Below, in pieces: positions 28,976-38,126 of a DNA stretch of 64,000 nt. Made by a program: the position numbers and the translations under genes. This DNA is from Candidatus Cloacimonetes bacterium HGW-Cloacimonetes-2. Lineage in GTDB: Bacteria > Cloacimonadota > Cloacimonadia > Cloacimonadales > Cloacimonadaceae. The notes beneath the pieces were generated by a model. It was not told the origin of the DNA and searched no databases. It saw nothing but the letters and a program-made list of their open reading frames with translations. Numbering within the stretch: position 1 is the first letter of the stretch; each line of letters begins with the position of its first letter. The stretch is taken from contig PHBP01000009.1 of NCBI GenBank assembly GCA_002842035.1, positions 46,831 through 110,830 on the forward strand. The letters are read 5' to 3'.

Positions 28976-29938
28976 ATGAAGCTAACATATATATTAATCT
29001 TGCTCATGCTCGTCTGCATAGCCAGTCTCGGTGCTACCAGATATGCCGGAGACATCTTCCAGATAGCGCCCGGAGTGCGAAACCAGGCAATGGGCGGCAC
29101 AGGGCTTACAAATTCCACCTCTCTGTCTGCCGGCTGGTGGAATCCGGCACTACTCGCGAGCGGTAGGGTAGATCAGGGTGTGGATCTGATGTACAGTGAA
29201 CACTTTGAGGGGCTCTTGAGACAGAATCAGGCGGGCGCAATCCTGGGTAACCGCGACAAGTATTCACTTATCATCAACCATCTCTCCATCAACGAGATCA
29301 AGCTGACTCAGTTGGAAGATCCCTCTGATAGTCTTTCCAATGAGAACCGTCCCGAGATCTGGAAGACCATTGGCAACAACGATGTGATCCTTTATGGTGC
29401 GATTGGGCGGGAACTTGGTGCCTGGACATCCATCGGTATCGCTCCAAAGCTGGCCTATCGCTCGCTGGCAGAGCATAGTGGCTATGCCTTTGGTGCAGAT
29501 ATTGGCTTCCTGTATTCCAAGCGAGCAATTTCTTTCGGGGCAAATCTCAGGGATTTCTTTAGCAGCCAGGTGCTGTGGGAGAATGGCACTTATGAAAATG
29601 TCTTGCCCAATCTTGATCTTGAGGCGTCTTACAGCATTTTGTTTGGGAGCTTTGAGAGTCCCAAGCGGGTCGATATTGCCTTGCGCAGCCAGATCTTTGC
29701 TGATGACAGAAGCGAAGAGGGCAGCATCCAAGCCGGGCCAATAAGTGCAGACCTGCATGCTGGATTGAGCTTTCGTCCCATTGATGCCCTGGCAATTATG
29801 GCGGGCTATGATGTTGATGCAATTACCGCGGGCTTGAGTCTTTATTACAAGAGTATGGGGCTGGATTATGCCTTCAAGGCTGATTCACCCGATGGCTTGG
29901 GCTCCACTCAGAAGGTCTCGCTCAATTATCGATGGTAA
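28976..29938 (+). CDS. PorV/PorQ-like outer membrane barrel protein
   Basis: 320 aa. Signal peptide at 1-19 (LTYILILLMLVCIASLGA). The mature start has the pattern IAPGVRNQAMGGTGLTNSTSLSAGWWNPALLA, characteristic of the PorV/PorQ family of FadL-like barrels found with type IX secretion. The remainder is beta-rich and ends in an aromatic barrel-like terminus (KVSLNYRW). Such proteins act as outer-membrane shuttles or attachment partners for sorting-domain cargo; here that role is inference. The stop overlaps the dxr start by 7 bp. Confidence 0.75.
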   Translation: MKLTYILILLMLVCIASLGATRYAGDIFQIAPGVRNQAMGGTGLTNSTSLSAGWWNPALLASGRVDQGVDLMYSEHFEGLLRQNQAGAILGNRDKYSLIINHLSINEIKLTQLEDPSDSLSNENRPEIWKTIGNNDVILYGAIGRELGAWTSIGIAPKLAYRSLAEHSGYAFGADIGFLYSKRAISFGANLRDFFSSQVLWENGTYENVLPNLDLEASYSILFGSFESPKRVDIALRSQIFADDRSEEGSIQAGPISADLHAGLSFRPIDALAIMAGYDVDAITAGLSLYYKSMGLDYAFKADSPDGLGSTQKVSLNYRW

Positions 29939-31092
29939 AGCGCAAGATTGCCCTACTGGGTGCCACCGGTTCCATCGGTAAATCCACCCTCAGTGTAATA
30001 TCCGAACAATCTGCCCTCTTGGAGCCTGTACTGCTTTCTGCTCATACGGACTACAAGAGCCTGATCCAAATAAGTGCCGCCTATCCTGATGCTATTCTGT
30101 GTCTTACCGGTATCCCCAATAGTTCCGAAGAGCTTAGAATCCGCTCCCTTTTCCCCAATCGCAAGCTTTACTTTGGCGAGGAGGAACTGCTCAAGCTGCT
30201 GCGTGATCTGCCTTATGATATAGCCCTCAATGCGATTACCGGTTCTGCAGGTCTCCGCTCCAGCTTTGCAATCCTTTCCCGCGGCAAGAGCCTGGCTTTG
30301 GCAAACAAGGAATCTCTCGTGATGGCCGGGCATATCCTCTCCAAGCTTGCCAAAGAGAAGCGTCTTCCGATTCTCCCGGTGGATAGCGAGCACAGCGCTA
30401 TCTTTCAGGCGATAGGCTCATCTCCCCCTGATTCAATCCGCAAGCTGCATATTACCGCCTCGGGTGGTTCGTTCCGTGATCTGCCTCTGGATCAATTTGC
30501 CAATATCACCCCGGAAGCAGCGCTCAAGCATCCTAATTGGGATATGGGAGCCAAGGTAACTCTGGATTCCGCCACGATGTTTAACAAGGCTCTGGAAGTG
30601 ATCGAGGCGCACTGGCTATTTGGCTTGCCTTACGAGCAGATACAGGCCGTGATGCACCCGCAATCGATCATCCATTCTTTGGTGGAATTCATTGATGGCT
30701 CGATACTTGCCCAGCTTAGCCAGCCGGATATGCGCCTGCCCATCCTCTATGCCCTTTCCCATCCCAAACGCTTTGCCTCAGAGCTGGTCAAGACATCTCT
30801 CCTGGAGCTCAAAGAGCTTAGCTTCAGGGAATTGGATCCACAGCGCTATCCGCTTTACTATCTGGGACGCCAGGTCGCAGAGGCGGGAGGTATCCTGCCA
30901 ACCGTGATGAATGCAGCCAATGAAGCGGCACTGAAGCTATTCCTGGATCGGAAGATTGCTTTTACTGACATCCACAAAGTAGTGGATCAAGCTGTGCAGA
31001 TGACTGCAAACATCAGCGAGCCCTCGCTGGATGAGATCTTGGAGATCAATCACCTCACCTACCAAAACAGCCTTGCTCTTAACCGCAATTAG
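29932..31092 (+). CDS. dxr: 1-deoxy-D-xylulose 5-phosphate reductoisomerase
   Basis: 386 aa, full length. NADPH site GATGSIGKST at 9-18; ANKESLV; metal and substrate residues in PVDSEHSAIFQ and TASGGSFRD; the signature HPNWDMGAKVTLDSATMFNK followed by EVIEAHWLF; and MHPQSIIHSLVEF. It performs the committed step of the MEP isoprenoid pathway. The start ATG overlaps the 3' end of the PorV-like gene, suggesting coupled translation. Confidence 0.97.
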   Translation: MVKRKIALLGATGSIGKSTLSVISEQSALLEPVLLSAHTDYKSLIQISAAYPDAILCLTGIPNSSEELRIRSLFPNRKLYFGEEELLKLLRDLPYDIALNAITGSAGLRSSFAILSRGKSLALANKESLVMAGHILSKLAKEKRLPILPVDSEHSAIFQAIGSSPPDSIRKLHITASGGSFRDLPLDQFANITPEAALKHPNWDMGAKVTLDSATMFNKALEVIEAHWLFGLPYEQIQAVMHPQSIIHSLVEFIDGSILAQLSQPDMRLPILYALSHPKRFASELVKTSLLELKELSFRELDPQRYPLYYLGRQVAEAGGILPTVMNAANEAALKLFLDRKIAFTDIHKVVDQAVQMTANISEPSLDEILEINHLTYQNSLALNRN

Positions 31093-31141
31093 CGGAAACA
31101 AGCTTATTCCAGCCCCCCGTTAAGATCTATCGTCTATATCG

Positions 31142-32434
31142 TTAGAAGTATCTTACCAGGATGTAGAGGGTAGAGATCACGATCGACACAAGGGTAAAGA
31201 CGGCACCGATCTTGGTATATTCCTTGAAGCTGATGTGGAAGCCGTTGCGATTGGCAATACCAACGGCCACGATGTTGGCTGAAGCTCCGATCAAGGTTCC
31301 ATTGCCACCCAGGCAGGTTCCCAGTGCCAATGACCACCAGAGCGGATTCATCACTTCGGCAGGCAGGTTCTTAGCTTGGAAGGCAATCCCGATTTTCTCG
31401 AGCAGGGGTATCATTGCAGCCACAAAGGGCACATTATCGATGATTGCGGAGAAGATTCCGGAAAGCCAGAGGATAGCCATTGAGGTGGTCTTGGGTTCGC
31501 TATTGGTCGCTGCCAGCACCCTATTTGCCAATCCATCGATAAATCCCGTCTCAACAAGGCTTTCTACGATCATAAACAAGCCCATAAAGAAGAAGATGGT
31601 GATCCAATCTATATCGTGGGTAAGGACTTGATCGACTTTCTTGCGGTTGTTCATCAGTAGCATCGCCAGTCCCGCCGTCATCGCGATCGTAGCAGTGCCC
31701 AGATGCAGTACTGCCTGCAGTCCCAAAGCCAGCAGCATCAATGCCAGTATCACCAGGCTCCAGAACAATTTGCGCCGGCTTTTGATCAGCCCGGCTTCTT
31801 TGTATTCCATCAGCCTGACCCGGTTTTGATTGCTGACCTTCATTTTCTTGCGATAGATCAGCCAGATCAGCCCAATTGAGGCTGCTGTGATCAGGATCAC
31901 CGGAGGCGTTAGATTCAGGATAAAATCCATAAAAGTATATTTGGTTGCGCTGCCGATCATTACGTTGGGCGGATCGCCGATCATGGTTGCGGCTCCGCCA
32001 AAGTTTGAGGCTATCACCATCGTAACGATAAATGGTATGGGGCTGATCTTGAGCTCATAAGCGATCAAGAGTACGATCGGCACCAGGATCATTATCGAGG
32101 TCACACTACCCATAAATGCGGAGATAACAGCCGTTGCGACAAACATATACATCATTATTCTGAGCGGTATGCCGCGTGCCAGCTTGGCTGTCTTGATGGC
32201 GATATACATAAAGATCCCGGTATCTCTGAGCACCGAAACCACCATCATCATTCCGATCAGGAAGAAGATAACGTTCCAGTCAATAGCCTTGAAGGCAGTA
32301 TCCTGATGCACAATACCGGTGAGGATGATTACAAAGCCTCCGATCATCGAGGCGAGCATTTTATTGATCCATTCCGTAATAATAAGGATGTATGTCACTG
32401 CAAAGATCAGCAGTGCGACGAGCATCATTGTCAT
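31142..32434 (-). CDS. ArsB/NhaD-superfamily ion transporter (SLC13-like permease)
   Basis: 430 aa with about eleven membrane helices. The segments FKAIDWNVIFFLIGMMMVV and a second repeat HDIDWITIFFFMGLFMIVESLVETG show the internal duplication of the ion transporter superfamily; FGGAATMIGDPPNVMIGSA and GTCLGGNGTLIGASANIVAVGIA are the paired re-entrant loop motifs. Likely a Na+/H+ antiporter or anion transporter; substrate unproven. It starts 3 bp after the PTS-IIA/CBS gene, so the regulatory protein probably controls this transporter (inference). Confidence 0.88.
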   Translation of the reverse strand: MTMMLVALLIFAVTYILIITEWINKMLASMIGGFVIILTGIVHQDTAFKAIDWNVIFFLIGMMMVVSVLRDTGIFMYIAIKTAKLARGIPLRIMMYMFVATAVISAFMGSVTSIMILVPIVLLIAYELKISPIPFIVTMVIASNFGGAATMIGDPPNVMIGSATKYTFMDFILNLTPPVILITAASIGLIWLIYRKKMKVSNQNRVRLMEYKEAGLIKSRRKLFWSLVILALMLLALGLQAVLHLGTATIAMTAGLAMLLMNNRKKVDQVLTHDIDWITIFFFMGLFMIVESLVETGFIDGLANRVLAATNSEPKTTSMAILWLSGIFSAIIDNVPFVAAMIPLLEKIGIAFQAKNLPAEVMNPLWWSLALGTCLGGNGTLIGASANIVAVGIANRNGFHISFKEYTKIGAVFTLVSIVISTLYILVRYF

Positions 32435-32437
32435 AAC

Positions 32438-33337
32438 TTATGCCCTGATCACCTTGCGGAAGATATCCATAGCCCGCACTACTCCCACCAGCTTGCCTTC
32501 GGAAACGATCGAGAAAAAGCGTTTCTTGTGCTGGATCATTTCGTGGGCAGCTTCGATAATGGAAGCTTGCGGGGAGAGAACTTCCTCATCTCTGCGCATG
32601 ATATCGGCGACACAGAGGATGTCTTCTTGCTCAAAGAGGTTTTCCAGAGGTTCGTAGCTGCTGAGGAAATTGAGGTTGTCGAGCATCATCAGATAGTCCG
32701 GGACACCTACTTTGAGCAGGCTAAGTATATTTACTTCACCCAGATAGCGCATATTTTCATCCACCACGGGGAGATATGCCTGATTGTGCTCGTCCATCAT
32801 CGCAGTAAGCTCGTGCAAAGTCATATCCGGCAAGACATAAGCCGGGTTTTGTTCCATAATGTCCGCTATGGTGAGGTTTTCCTTGATGGTGATGCCAATG
32901 CGTTTGATTCCTGCCACCAGACTGGCACCGTCTTTGTATTGGCGGATTGCAGCCATGGTGCTCTCATCTTTAGAAAGCTTGAGCAGTGCTGATACGATGT
33001 TGAGGTAGAGCTTGGAAGCTGATTTATCTGTGATGATCAGGATAATTACGTTTACCGGAGTTCCATCGTAATCTATCGGATGTTCCAACACGCAAATCGA
33101 GATCAGGGTGTCATTAAACCCCTCCATCCGGACGTGCGGAATGGCAATCCCGGTTGGATAAGCTGTGCTGGATTCGGCATCTCTTGCCAGGATCAGATCG
33201 ATCAATCCGTTACCGCATATCGGCAACTGATAGTGATGACAAATACGTGCGACCATCTCTCTGTAGATTTGTTCCCGGCTCTTTTCGGCTGGTTCGTAGT
33301 AGATGGTCTTGGCGTCCAAGTAACTGGATAATAACAT
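32438..33337 (-). CDS. PTS EIIA (fructose/nitrogen type) domain fused to two CBS domains
   Basis: 299 aa from the ATG at 33337, which has AAGAGG upstream and a good promoter; the longer frame to 33490 crosses that promoter. Residues about 1-150 resemble EIIA-Fru/Ntr, with the phospho-acceptor His68 in GIAIPHVR. Two CBS modules follow (about 165-220, IADIMEQNPAYVLPDMTLHEL; and 245-299, VADIMRRDEEVLSPQASIIEAA). CBS domains bind adenine nucleotides. The combination beside an ion transporter suggests phosphorylation- and energy-dependent control of ion flux. No EIIB or EIIC is nearby. Confidence 0.85.
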   Translation of the reverse strand: MLLSSYLDAKTIYYEPAEKSREQIYREMVARICHHYQLPICGNGLIDLILARDAESSTAYPTGIAIPHVRMEGFNDTLISICVLEHPIDYDGTPVNVIILIITDKSASKLYLNIVSALLKLSKDESTMAAIRQYKDGASLVAGIKRIGITIKENLTIADIMEQNPAYVLPDMTLHELTAMMDEHNQAYLPVVDENMRYLGEVNILSLLKVGVPDYLMMLDNLNFLSSYEPLENLFEQEDILCVADIMRRDEEVLSPQASIIEAAHEMIQHKKRFFSIVSEGKLVGVVRAMDIFRKVIRA

Positions 33338-33368
33338 TGTAACCTCTTTATTCCTCTGACTGGGATTC

Positions 33369-33397
33369 AGTATAAAGATTCCATCGTTTTTGGTCAA
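33369..33397 (-). promoter_or_regulatory. Sigma70-type promoter of the EIIA-CBS/transporter operon
   Basis: Reading leftward: TTGACC at 33397-33392, 17-bp spacer, TATACT at 33374-33369. The predicted start is about 25 nt before the ATG at 33337, with a clear ribosome site between. This is the best -35/-10 pair seen in the window. Confidence 0.7.
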
Positions 33398-33624
33398 CCA
33401 ATATTTTTCTGGGCATTCATCTATTCTTTTCAAACGGTCATTATCGCACCCAGCAAGGCTGGATGAAATTGTGAACAGTGATAAACTCATTTGTCGTAGA
33501 CTAGTGATCTGAGAGCAGCGAACTATTGAGGAAACAGAGAGCAGCGAACTGCGTCTTTCACAGGAAGCAGGGACTTATGCAGGATCGATCATTATTTTTA
33601 GCAGATCCCCCTCTTCCTTGTACC

Positions 33625-33713
33625 TGGTCTTCCCGAGGTCAAAAGCAAATCAAGAGCAAATCAAGTCGAACGTGGTTCGAGGTGATTTCGACTTGATTTG
33701 CTGATGATATGCT
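33625..33713 (+). repeat. Family B 11-bp-unit palindrome, copy 1
   Basis: Direct units GCAAATCAAGA (33645-33655) and GCAAATCAAGT (33656-33666), with a degenerate unit before them (33634-33644); a 24-bp centre (33667-33690); then inverted units ACTTGATTTGC (33691-33701) and TGATGATATGC (33702-33712). A perfect 16-bp inverted repeat joins 33655-33670 with 33687-33702. Confidence 0.9.
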
Positions 33714-33954
33714 GTAGATCGGTAGAACGCAATAAGCAGCAAATAGTATCAAGACCATAATTTAACAAACAGATAGCAACAAGCACAGGAGATATCGCTC
33801 AGCTAGCCACTATCCCGTCCATATAGTCCATCCCGTCCATACTGTCATCCCTATAGCCCCTGCATCACAGATTCTTTATAAGAAAAAGCTTGACTTTGCG
33901 CTCTCCATCAAAAGCAATGAAAGCACTCGAAAAAGTACTCATAAAGGATTACTA

Positions 33955-35496
33955 ATGGTAGGTATTGTCTTTTCGTACACAACGATCGGCATAGACGCTC
34001 AACAGATCTCTGTGGAGTGCGATGGCACCGGCAGCATATTTGGTGTTAATATCGTTGGAATGGCTTCCAATGCGGTGAAAGAGAGCAAGGACAGGGTCTT
34101 TGCTGCCCTCAAGAATTCCGGTTGGGAAGCTTATACCCGGCGCTATACGATCAATCTCGCCCCGGCTGACCTCAAGAAGGATTCATCTTCGCTGGATCTG
34201 CCGATTGCGATCTCGGTATTGCAGTGCATCAAACAACTGAAACACGAATATCTTACCAAGATTGGCATCATCGGAGAGCTCTCTCTGGATGGCAATGTAA
34301 GGGCGGTCAACGGCGCTTTGCCGATTGCCCTGAAAGCACGCCAGGAGGGGATGGACGTCTTGATCGTACCTTATGAAAATGCCGAGGAAGCAGCTATCAT
34401 CGATGGACTTACGGTAATCCCGGTGACTTCCCTGCGCGAGACAGTCGAGTACCTGCGTGGAGACATCCAGATACCTGCCGCCAAGGTGGATAAAGACAAG
34501 ATATTCCAAGTTTTGAACGATTTTCCGATCGATATGATAGACGTCAAAGGCCAGTTTCAGGTAAAGCGGGCTTTGGAAGTTTCAGCGGCTGGAGGACACA
34601 ACCTGCTGATGCTGGGTCCTCCCGGCAGCGGTAAAACAATGCTGGCGAGACGCTTGCCGACCATTCTGCCGGAACTCACTCTGGACGAAGCTCTGGAAGC
34701 TACCAAGATCCACAGTGTGGCAGGTAATTCCAAGCACTTTCGCAATGGCATCCTTACGACCCGCCCTTTCAGAAGCCCTCACCATACGATAAGCGAAATC
34801 GCCTTGGTCGGCGGTGGAACTTTCCCCAAACCGGGAGAAGTAAGTCTATCTCACAGAGGGGTTTTGTTTCTGGATGAGCTTCCTGAATTCAAGCGTGGTG
34901 CTCTTGAAGTGATGCGTCAGCCGATGGAAGATGGAGTTGTGACGATATCCCGAGCAGTGACCAGCCTGAATTTTCCCGCGGAGTTTATGCTGATTGCCTC
35001 AATGAATCCCTGTCCCTGCGGTTATTATGGCGCGAATATCCCCAATCACGTCTGCAGTTGTGCTCCTGCGATGATCCAGCGTTATCGCAGCAAGATCTCA
35101 GGACCGCTTTTGGATAGGATCGATATCCACGTGGAAGTGCCGACCGTTACCTACTCCGATCTGGCTGCTTTGCCCAGTGGAGACAGCTCCGCCATCATCC
35201 GAGCCCGGGTTAATAAAGCCCGCCAGGTGCAGCACGAGCGTTTTAAGGACGAAGCCTTCTTTTGCAATACCCAGATGAATTCCAAGGCTCTGCGCAAGTA
35301 TTGCAAGCTGGATGCAGAAAGCCACGCGCTACTACAGAATGCGATAGATAAATTGGGCTATTCTGCCCGTGTCTTTGATCGGATTCTCAAGGTTTCGAGG
35401 ACGATTGCAGATCTGGAAGACAGCCGCGACATCCTTCCGGAGCATATTTCGGAGGCTATCAGTTATCGCAGCCTGGATCGCAAGTATTGGAGCTAA
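33955..35496 (+). CDS. comM: YifB/ComM family Mg-chelatase-like AAA ATPase
   Basis: 513 aa, typical. The N-terminal half (to about 175) is the ribosomal S5/Lon-like ChlI domain with the opening YTTIGIDAQQISVECD. The AAA domain has Walker A GPPGSGKT near 221-228, the segment FRSPHHTISEIALVGGG, Walker B GVLFLDELPEF, and SMNPCPCGYYG. The C-terminal helical Mg-chelatase domain has YSARVFDRILKVSRTIADL. ComM homologues act as hexameric helicases that aid branch migration during natural transformation and recombination. Monocistronic here. Confidence 0.93.
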   Translation: MVGIVFSYTTIGIDAQQISVECDGTGSIFGVNIVGMASNAVKESKDRVFAALKNSGWEAYTRRYTINLAPADLKKDSSSLDLPIAISVLQCIKQLKHEYLTKIGIIGELSLDGNVRAVNGALPIALKARQEGMDVLIVPYENAEEAAIIDGLTVIPVTSLRETVEYLRGDIQIPAAKVDKDKIFQVLNDFPIDMIDVKGQFQVKRALEVSAAGGHNLLMLGPPGSGKTMLARRLPTILPELTLDEALEATKIHSVAGNSKHFRNGILTTRPFRSPHHTISEIALVGGGTFPKPGEVSLSHRGVLFLDELPEFKRGALEVMRQPMEDGVVTISRAVTSLNFPAEFMLIASMNPCPCGYYGANIPNHVCSCAPAMIQRYRSKISGPLLDRIDIHVEVPTVTYSDLAALPSGDSSAIIRARVNKARQVQHERFKDEAFFCNTQMNSKALRKYCKLDAESHALLQNAIDKLGYSARVFDRILKVSRTIADLEDSRDILPEHISEAISYRSLDRKYWS

Positions 35497-35606
35497 GACA
35501 GACCTGTCAGACTATCAAGAAATTGGCACTGCGCAAAGGCTGCAGGTCTCAGGGTAATGCGCAGCTCTAAGTTCTAACAACCTGACTATCGAACTGCTCT
35601 CAGCGC

Positions 35607-36374
35607 TTAGACTCCCAGCTTCTGGCAAGCCATTCTGGCAGCTTCCTGATGAGCTGTCTTTTTAGTATTGCCTTTGCCAATTCCAATGATCTTGCCATCG
35701 ACTCTAGCTTCCACTACGAAGGTCTTGTGGTGTTCCGGGCCTTCCTCAGCGACGGTCACGTAGATCGGCGGAGTCTGATTGCGGCTCTGCATATACTCTT
35801 GCAGGATGCTCTTGTAATTCACCAGTTCATTACGCGTGACAGTCGTTTCGTATTCCACCAGGATATGGTTTTTTATGAATCTGGTGGCTGCAGCGATGCC
35901 GCTATCGAGGTAGATGGCGCAGATCATCGCTTCCATCGTATCGGAGAGGATGGAGGGCTTGTTATTACCGCCGGAGCTGTGTTCTTCCGGGCTAAGAAGT
36001 ATGTATTTTCCGAGATCAATGGCGTTTGCCTTGAGAGTCAGATAAGTCTCGGAGACGATCTTGGATTTTAGTTTGGAAAGCTTGCCTTCCTGTTCATCGG
36101 GATGACGTCCAAACAGCTCTTTGCTCACTACAAAGCCGAGGATGCTATCGCCCAGAAACTCCATCCGTTCGAAAGGTGAGGGGATTTTGTGGTCGTTGTA
36201 CTTGCGGCGGAGATAGGATTTGTGGGTGAGGGCAGCCTTGAGCAGGGTGCTATCGTGGAAGTTGTACTCGATGCGTTTCTGGAGCTGACTCAGGCTTTTT
36301 TCCCATTTGGGATATTGCTCAGAGATCTTTTTCCCGTTGAAGTATTCTACTATGCGGCTGATTATCGGTTTCAC
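35607..36374 (-). CDS. rnc: Ribonuclease III
   Basis: 255 aa from a GTG at 36374 (GAGG five bases before). The nuclease domain signature ERMEFLGDSILG carries Glu72 and Asp76; the rest of the acidic site is in SDTMEAMICAIYLD. A double-stranded RNA-binding domain occupies about 186-253, ending KKTAHQEAARMACQKLG. Processes rRNA precursors and structured mRNAs. It lies directly after fabF, the common fabF-rnc order; a hairpin sits in the 84-bp gap. Confidence 0.96.
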   Translation of the reverse strand: MKPIISRIVEYFNGKKISEQYPKWEKSLSQLQKRIEYNFHDSTLLKAALTHKSYLRRKYNDHKIPSPFERMEFLGDSILGFVVSKELFGRHPDEQEGKLSKLKSKIVSETYLTLKANAIDLGKYILLSPEEHSSGGNNKPSILSDTMEAMICAIYLDSGIAAATRFIKNHILVEYETTVTRNELVNYKSILQEYMQSRNQTPPIYVTVAEEGPEHHKTFVVEARVDGKIIGIGKGNTKKTAHQEAARMACQKLGV

Positions 36375-36398
36375 GTTGCCTCAAATAAGGAATGTGGC

Positions 36399-36443
36399 TG
36401 CCCCAAGCCAAATGCCTCTACAAAAGGCTTTGGGCCTGGGGCA
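36399..36443. other. Intergenic hairpin between fabF and rnc
   Basis: TGCCCCA (36399-36405) pairs with TGGGGCA (36437-36443), with further imperfect pairing inside (AGCC with GGCC, GCC with GGC). On the transcribed (minus) strand no U-run follows, so it is more likely an attenuating or processing hairpin than a terminator. Confidence 0.5.
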
Positions 36444-36458
36444 ACCGGGTTTATAGGT

Positions 36459-37703
36459 TTAATCGGTATATTTCTTGATGATGATGGCAGAATTGTGTCC
36501 ACCAAATCCCAAGGAATTGGATAGGGCGGCTCTGATCTCCATCTTGCAAACGCCTTCTGTATTGTAATCCAGATCGCAGGCGGGATCGGGATTGACGAGG
36601 TTTATGGTGGGATGGATGAAGCCATCGGCAATGGATTTGACGCAGACAATAGCCTCGATACCGGCAGCAGCTCCCAGCATATGGCCGACCATTGACTTGG
36701 TGGAATTGACCTTGAGCTTGTCCGCATGTGCTCCGAAAGCATTGCGGATGGAAGCGCTTTCACCTTTGTCATTGAGCGGTGTTGATGTGCCGTGGGCATT
36801 GATATAATCGATATCCTCGGGCTCCAGTCCGGCATCTTTTACGGCCATCAGCATAGCGCGCGCGCTGCCTTCGCCATTCTCGGTCGGTGCTGTGATGTGG
36901 TAAGCATCATCTGTGGCTCCGTATCCTACGAGCTCGGCATATATCCTGGCTCCGCGGGCTTTGGCGTGTTCCAGCTCTTCGAGCACCATAAATGCGGCAC
37001 CTTCAGCCATCACAAAGCCATCACGTTCCTTGTCAAAAGGACGGGAGGCTGTGGTGGGATCGTCGTTGCGTGTGCTCAGGGCACGCATAGCGGAAAATCC
37101 GCCTACTGCCAGAGGCGTTACGGCTGCTTCGGCTCCACCGGAGATAATGATATCAGCATCTCCATATTGGATGCTGCGCAAAGCTGTGCCGATTGCGTGG
37201 TTGGCACTGGCGCAAGCACTCATCACGTTGAAATTGATACCTTTGTATCCCTGCTCGATAGCGATATGGGCTGCGGCGATGTTGCCGATCATTTTGGGTA
37301 TAAAGAAGGGCGATATACGGCGTGGACCCTGGGTGTGGCACTTAATGGTTTCTTCCTCGAAAGTGAGGATTCCGCCGATGCCTACCCCGGTGATTACCCC
37401 GGCACGTTCCGGATTGTAGGAGCCTTCGGTGAGCCCTGCATCCTTGACCGCTTCGCGGGCAGCAACGATGGCGAATTGGGTGTACAGATCGATCTTTTTG
37501 ATTTCTTTATGATCAAAATGATCCTCTGGGTCAAAATTCTTGACTTCGGCTGCTATACGAGTGGGTAAGGTGGAGGCGTCAAATCTGGAAATCAGTCCGA
37601 TTCCGCTCTTGCCTTCCAGGAGGTTCTGCCAGGTTTCCGGGACGTTGTTACCGACAGGGGTAATTGCTCCCAAGCCTGTGATCACGACTCTCTTTTTTGA
37701 CAT
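36459..37703 (-). CDS. fabF: 3-oxoacyl-ACP synthase II
   Basis: 414 aa. Condensing enzyme of fatty acid elongation. The Cys-His-His triad is visible: Cys164 in NVMSACASANHAIG, a His in NAHGTSTPLND and a His in KSMVGHMLGAAAG. Starts VVITGLGAITPVGN and ends with SLGFGGHNSAIIIKK, both family-typical. Last fab gene of the leftward cluster, after acpP and its hairpin, before rnc. Confidence 0.97.
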   Translation of the reverse strand: MSKKRVVITGLGAITPVGNNVPETWQNLLEGKSGIGLISRFDASTLPTRIAAEVKNFDPEDHFDHKEIKKIDLYTQFAIVAAREAVKDAGLTEGSYNPERAGVITGVGIGGILTFEEETIKCHTQGPRRISPFFIPKMIGNIAAAHIAIEQGYKGINFNVMSACASANHAIGTALRSIQYGDADIIISGGAEAAVTPLAVGGFSAMRALSTRNDDPTTASRPFDKERDGFVMAEGAAFMVLEELEHAKARGARIYAELVGYGATDDAYHITAPTENGEGSARAMLMAVKDAGLEPEDIDYINAHGTSTPLNDKGESASIRNAFGAHADKLKVNSTKSMVGHMLGAAAGIEAIVCVKSIADGFIHPTINLVNPDPACDLDYNTEGVCKMEIRAALSNSLGFGGHNSAIIIKKYTD

Positions 37704-37792
37704 TGATACCTCTTAAGTCTTTTATATTTTAAGTGCCCGATTCCTGAAAACATCCCTTCATAAAGGGGCAAACCGGGCTGGTCTGTTGAGAT

Positions 37793-37835
37793 CAAAAAAA
37801 CGAACCAATCCTGATAACATAAGCTATCAGGATTG
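37793..37835 (-). terminator. Terminator or attenuator after acpP
   Basis: Perfect 10-bp stem AATCCTGATA (37807-37816 with 37825-37834). On the minus strand it is followed by GGTTCG and seven T's (37800-37794). It would reduce read-through from acpP to fabF, consistent with high ACP expression. Confidence 0.8.
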
Positions 37836-37850
37836 ATTCCTGTGCTTTTG

Positions 37851-38084
37851 TTAAGCGAGTTTCTCTTTGAGATAGTCGATTGCTGCGCCAACAGTGCGAA
37901 GGCGATCCTGATCCTCATCCGGAATAGTTAAATCAAACTCTTCCTCAAAGGCCATAACCAGTTCGACTGTGTCTAAGGAATCGGCACGAAGATCTTCAAT
38001 GAAGCTTGCTTCGGGAACGATCTGGGATTCTTCTACACCCAGTTTGTCCATGACTATCTGTTTCACTTTGGCTTCAATATCCAT
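37851..38084 (-). CDS. acpP: Acyl carrier protein
   Basis: 77 aa, acidic, all-helical. Phosphopantetheine site Ser36 in [20 protein letters not shown]. Carries growing acyl chains for the Fab enzymes encoded around it. Located between fabG and fabF as in most bacteria, with a terminator-like hairpin just downstream. Confidence 0.98.
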   Translation of the reverse strand: MDIEAKVKQIVMDKLGVEESQIVPEASFIEDLRADSLDTVELVMAFEEEFDLTIPDEDQDRLRTVGAAIDYLKEKLA

Positions 38085-38126
38085 TATTCCTCCTATGTTA
38101 TTGAAGTGCTATCTATTTGTTCGGGT

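Larger units (their letters stand above)
33338..33954. other. Divergent intergenic region of 617 bp
   Basis: Contains the EIIA-CBS promoter, a direct repeat of GAGAGCAGCGAACT (about 33511 and 33538), family B copy 1 (33625-33713), an 18-bp tandem duplication (33811-33828 and 33829-33846, core ATCCCGTCCATA) and a TTGACT about 65 bp before yifB. No gene seen. Confidence 0.65.

Noticed and set aside
33338..33490. N-terminal extension of the EIIA-CBS protein
   Set aside because: It would cover the TTGACC-17-TATACT promoter; the ATG at 33337 has a ribosome site and gives a normal EIIA start.
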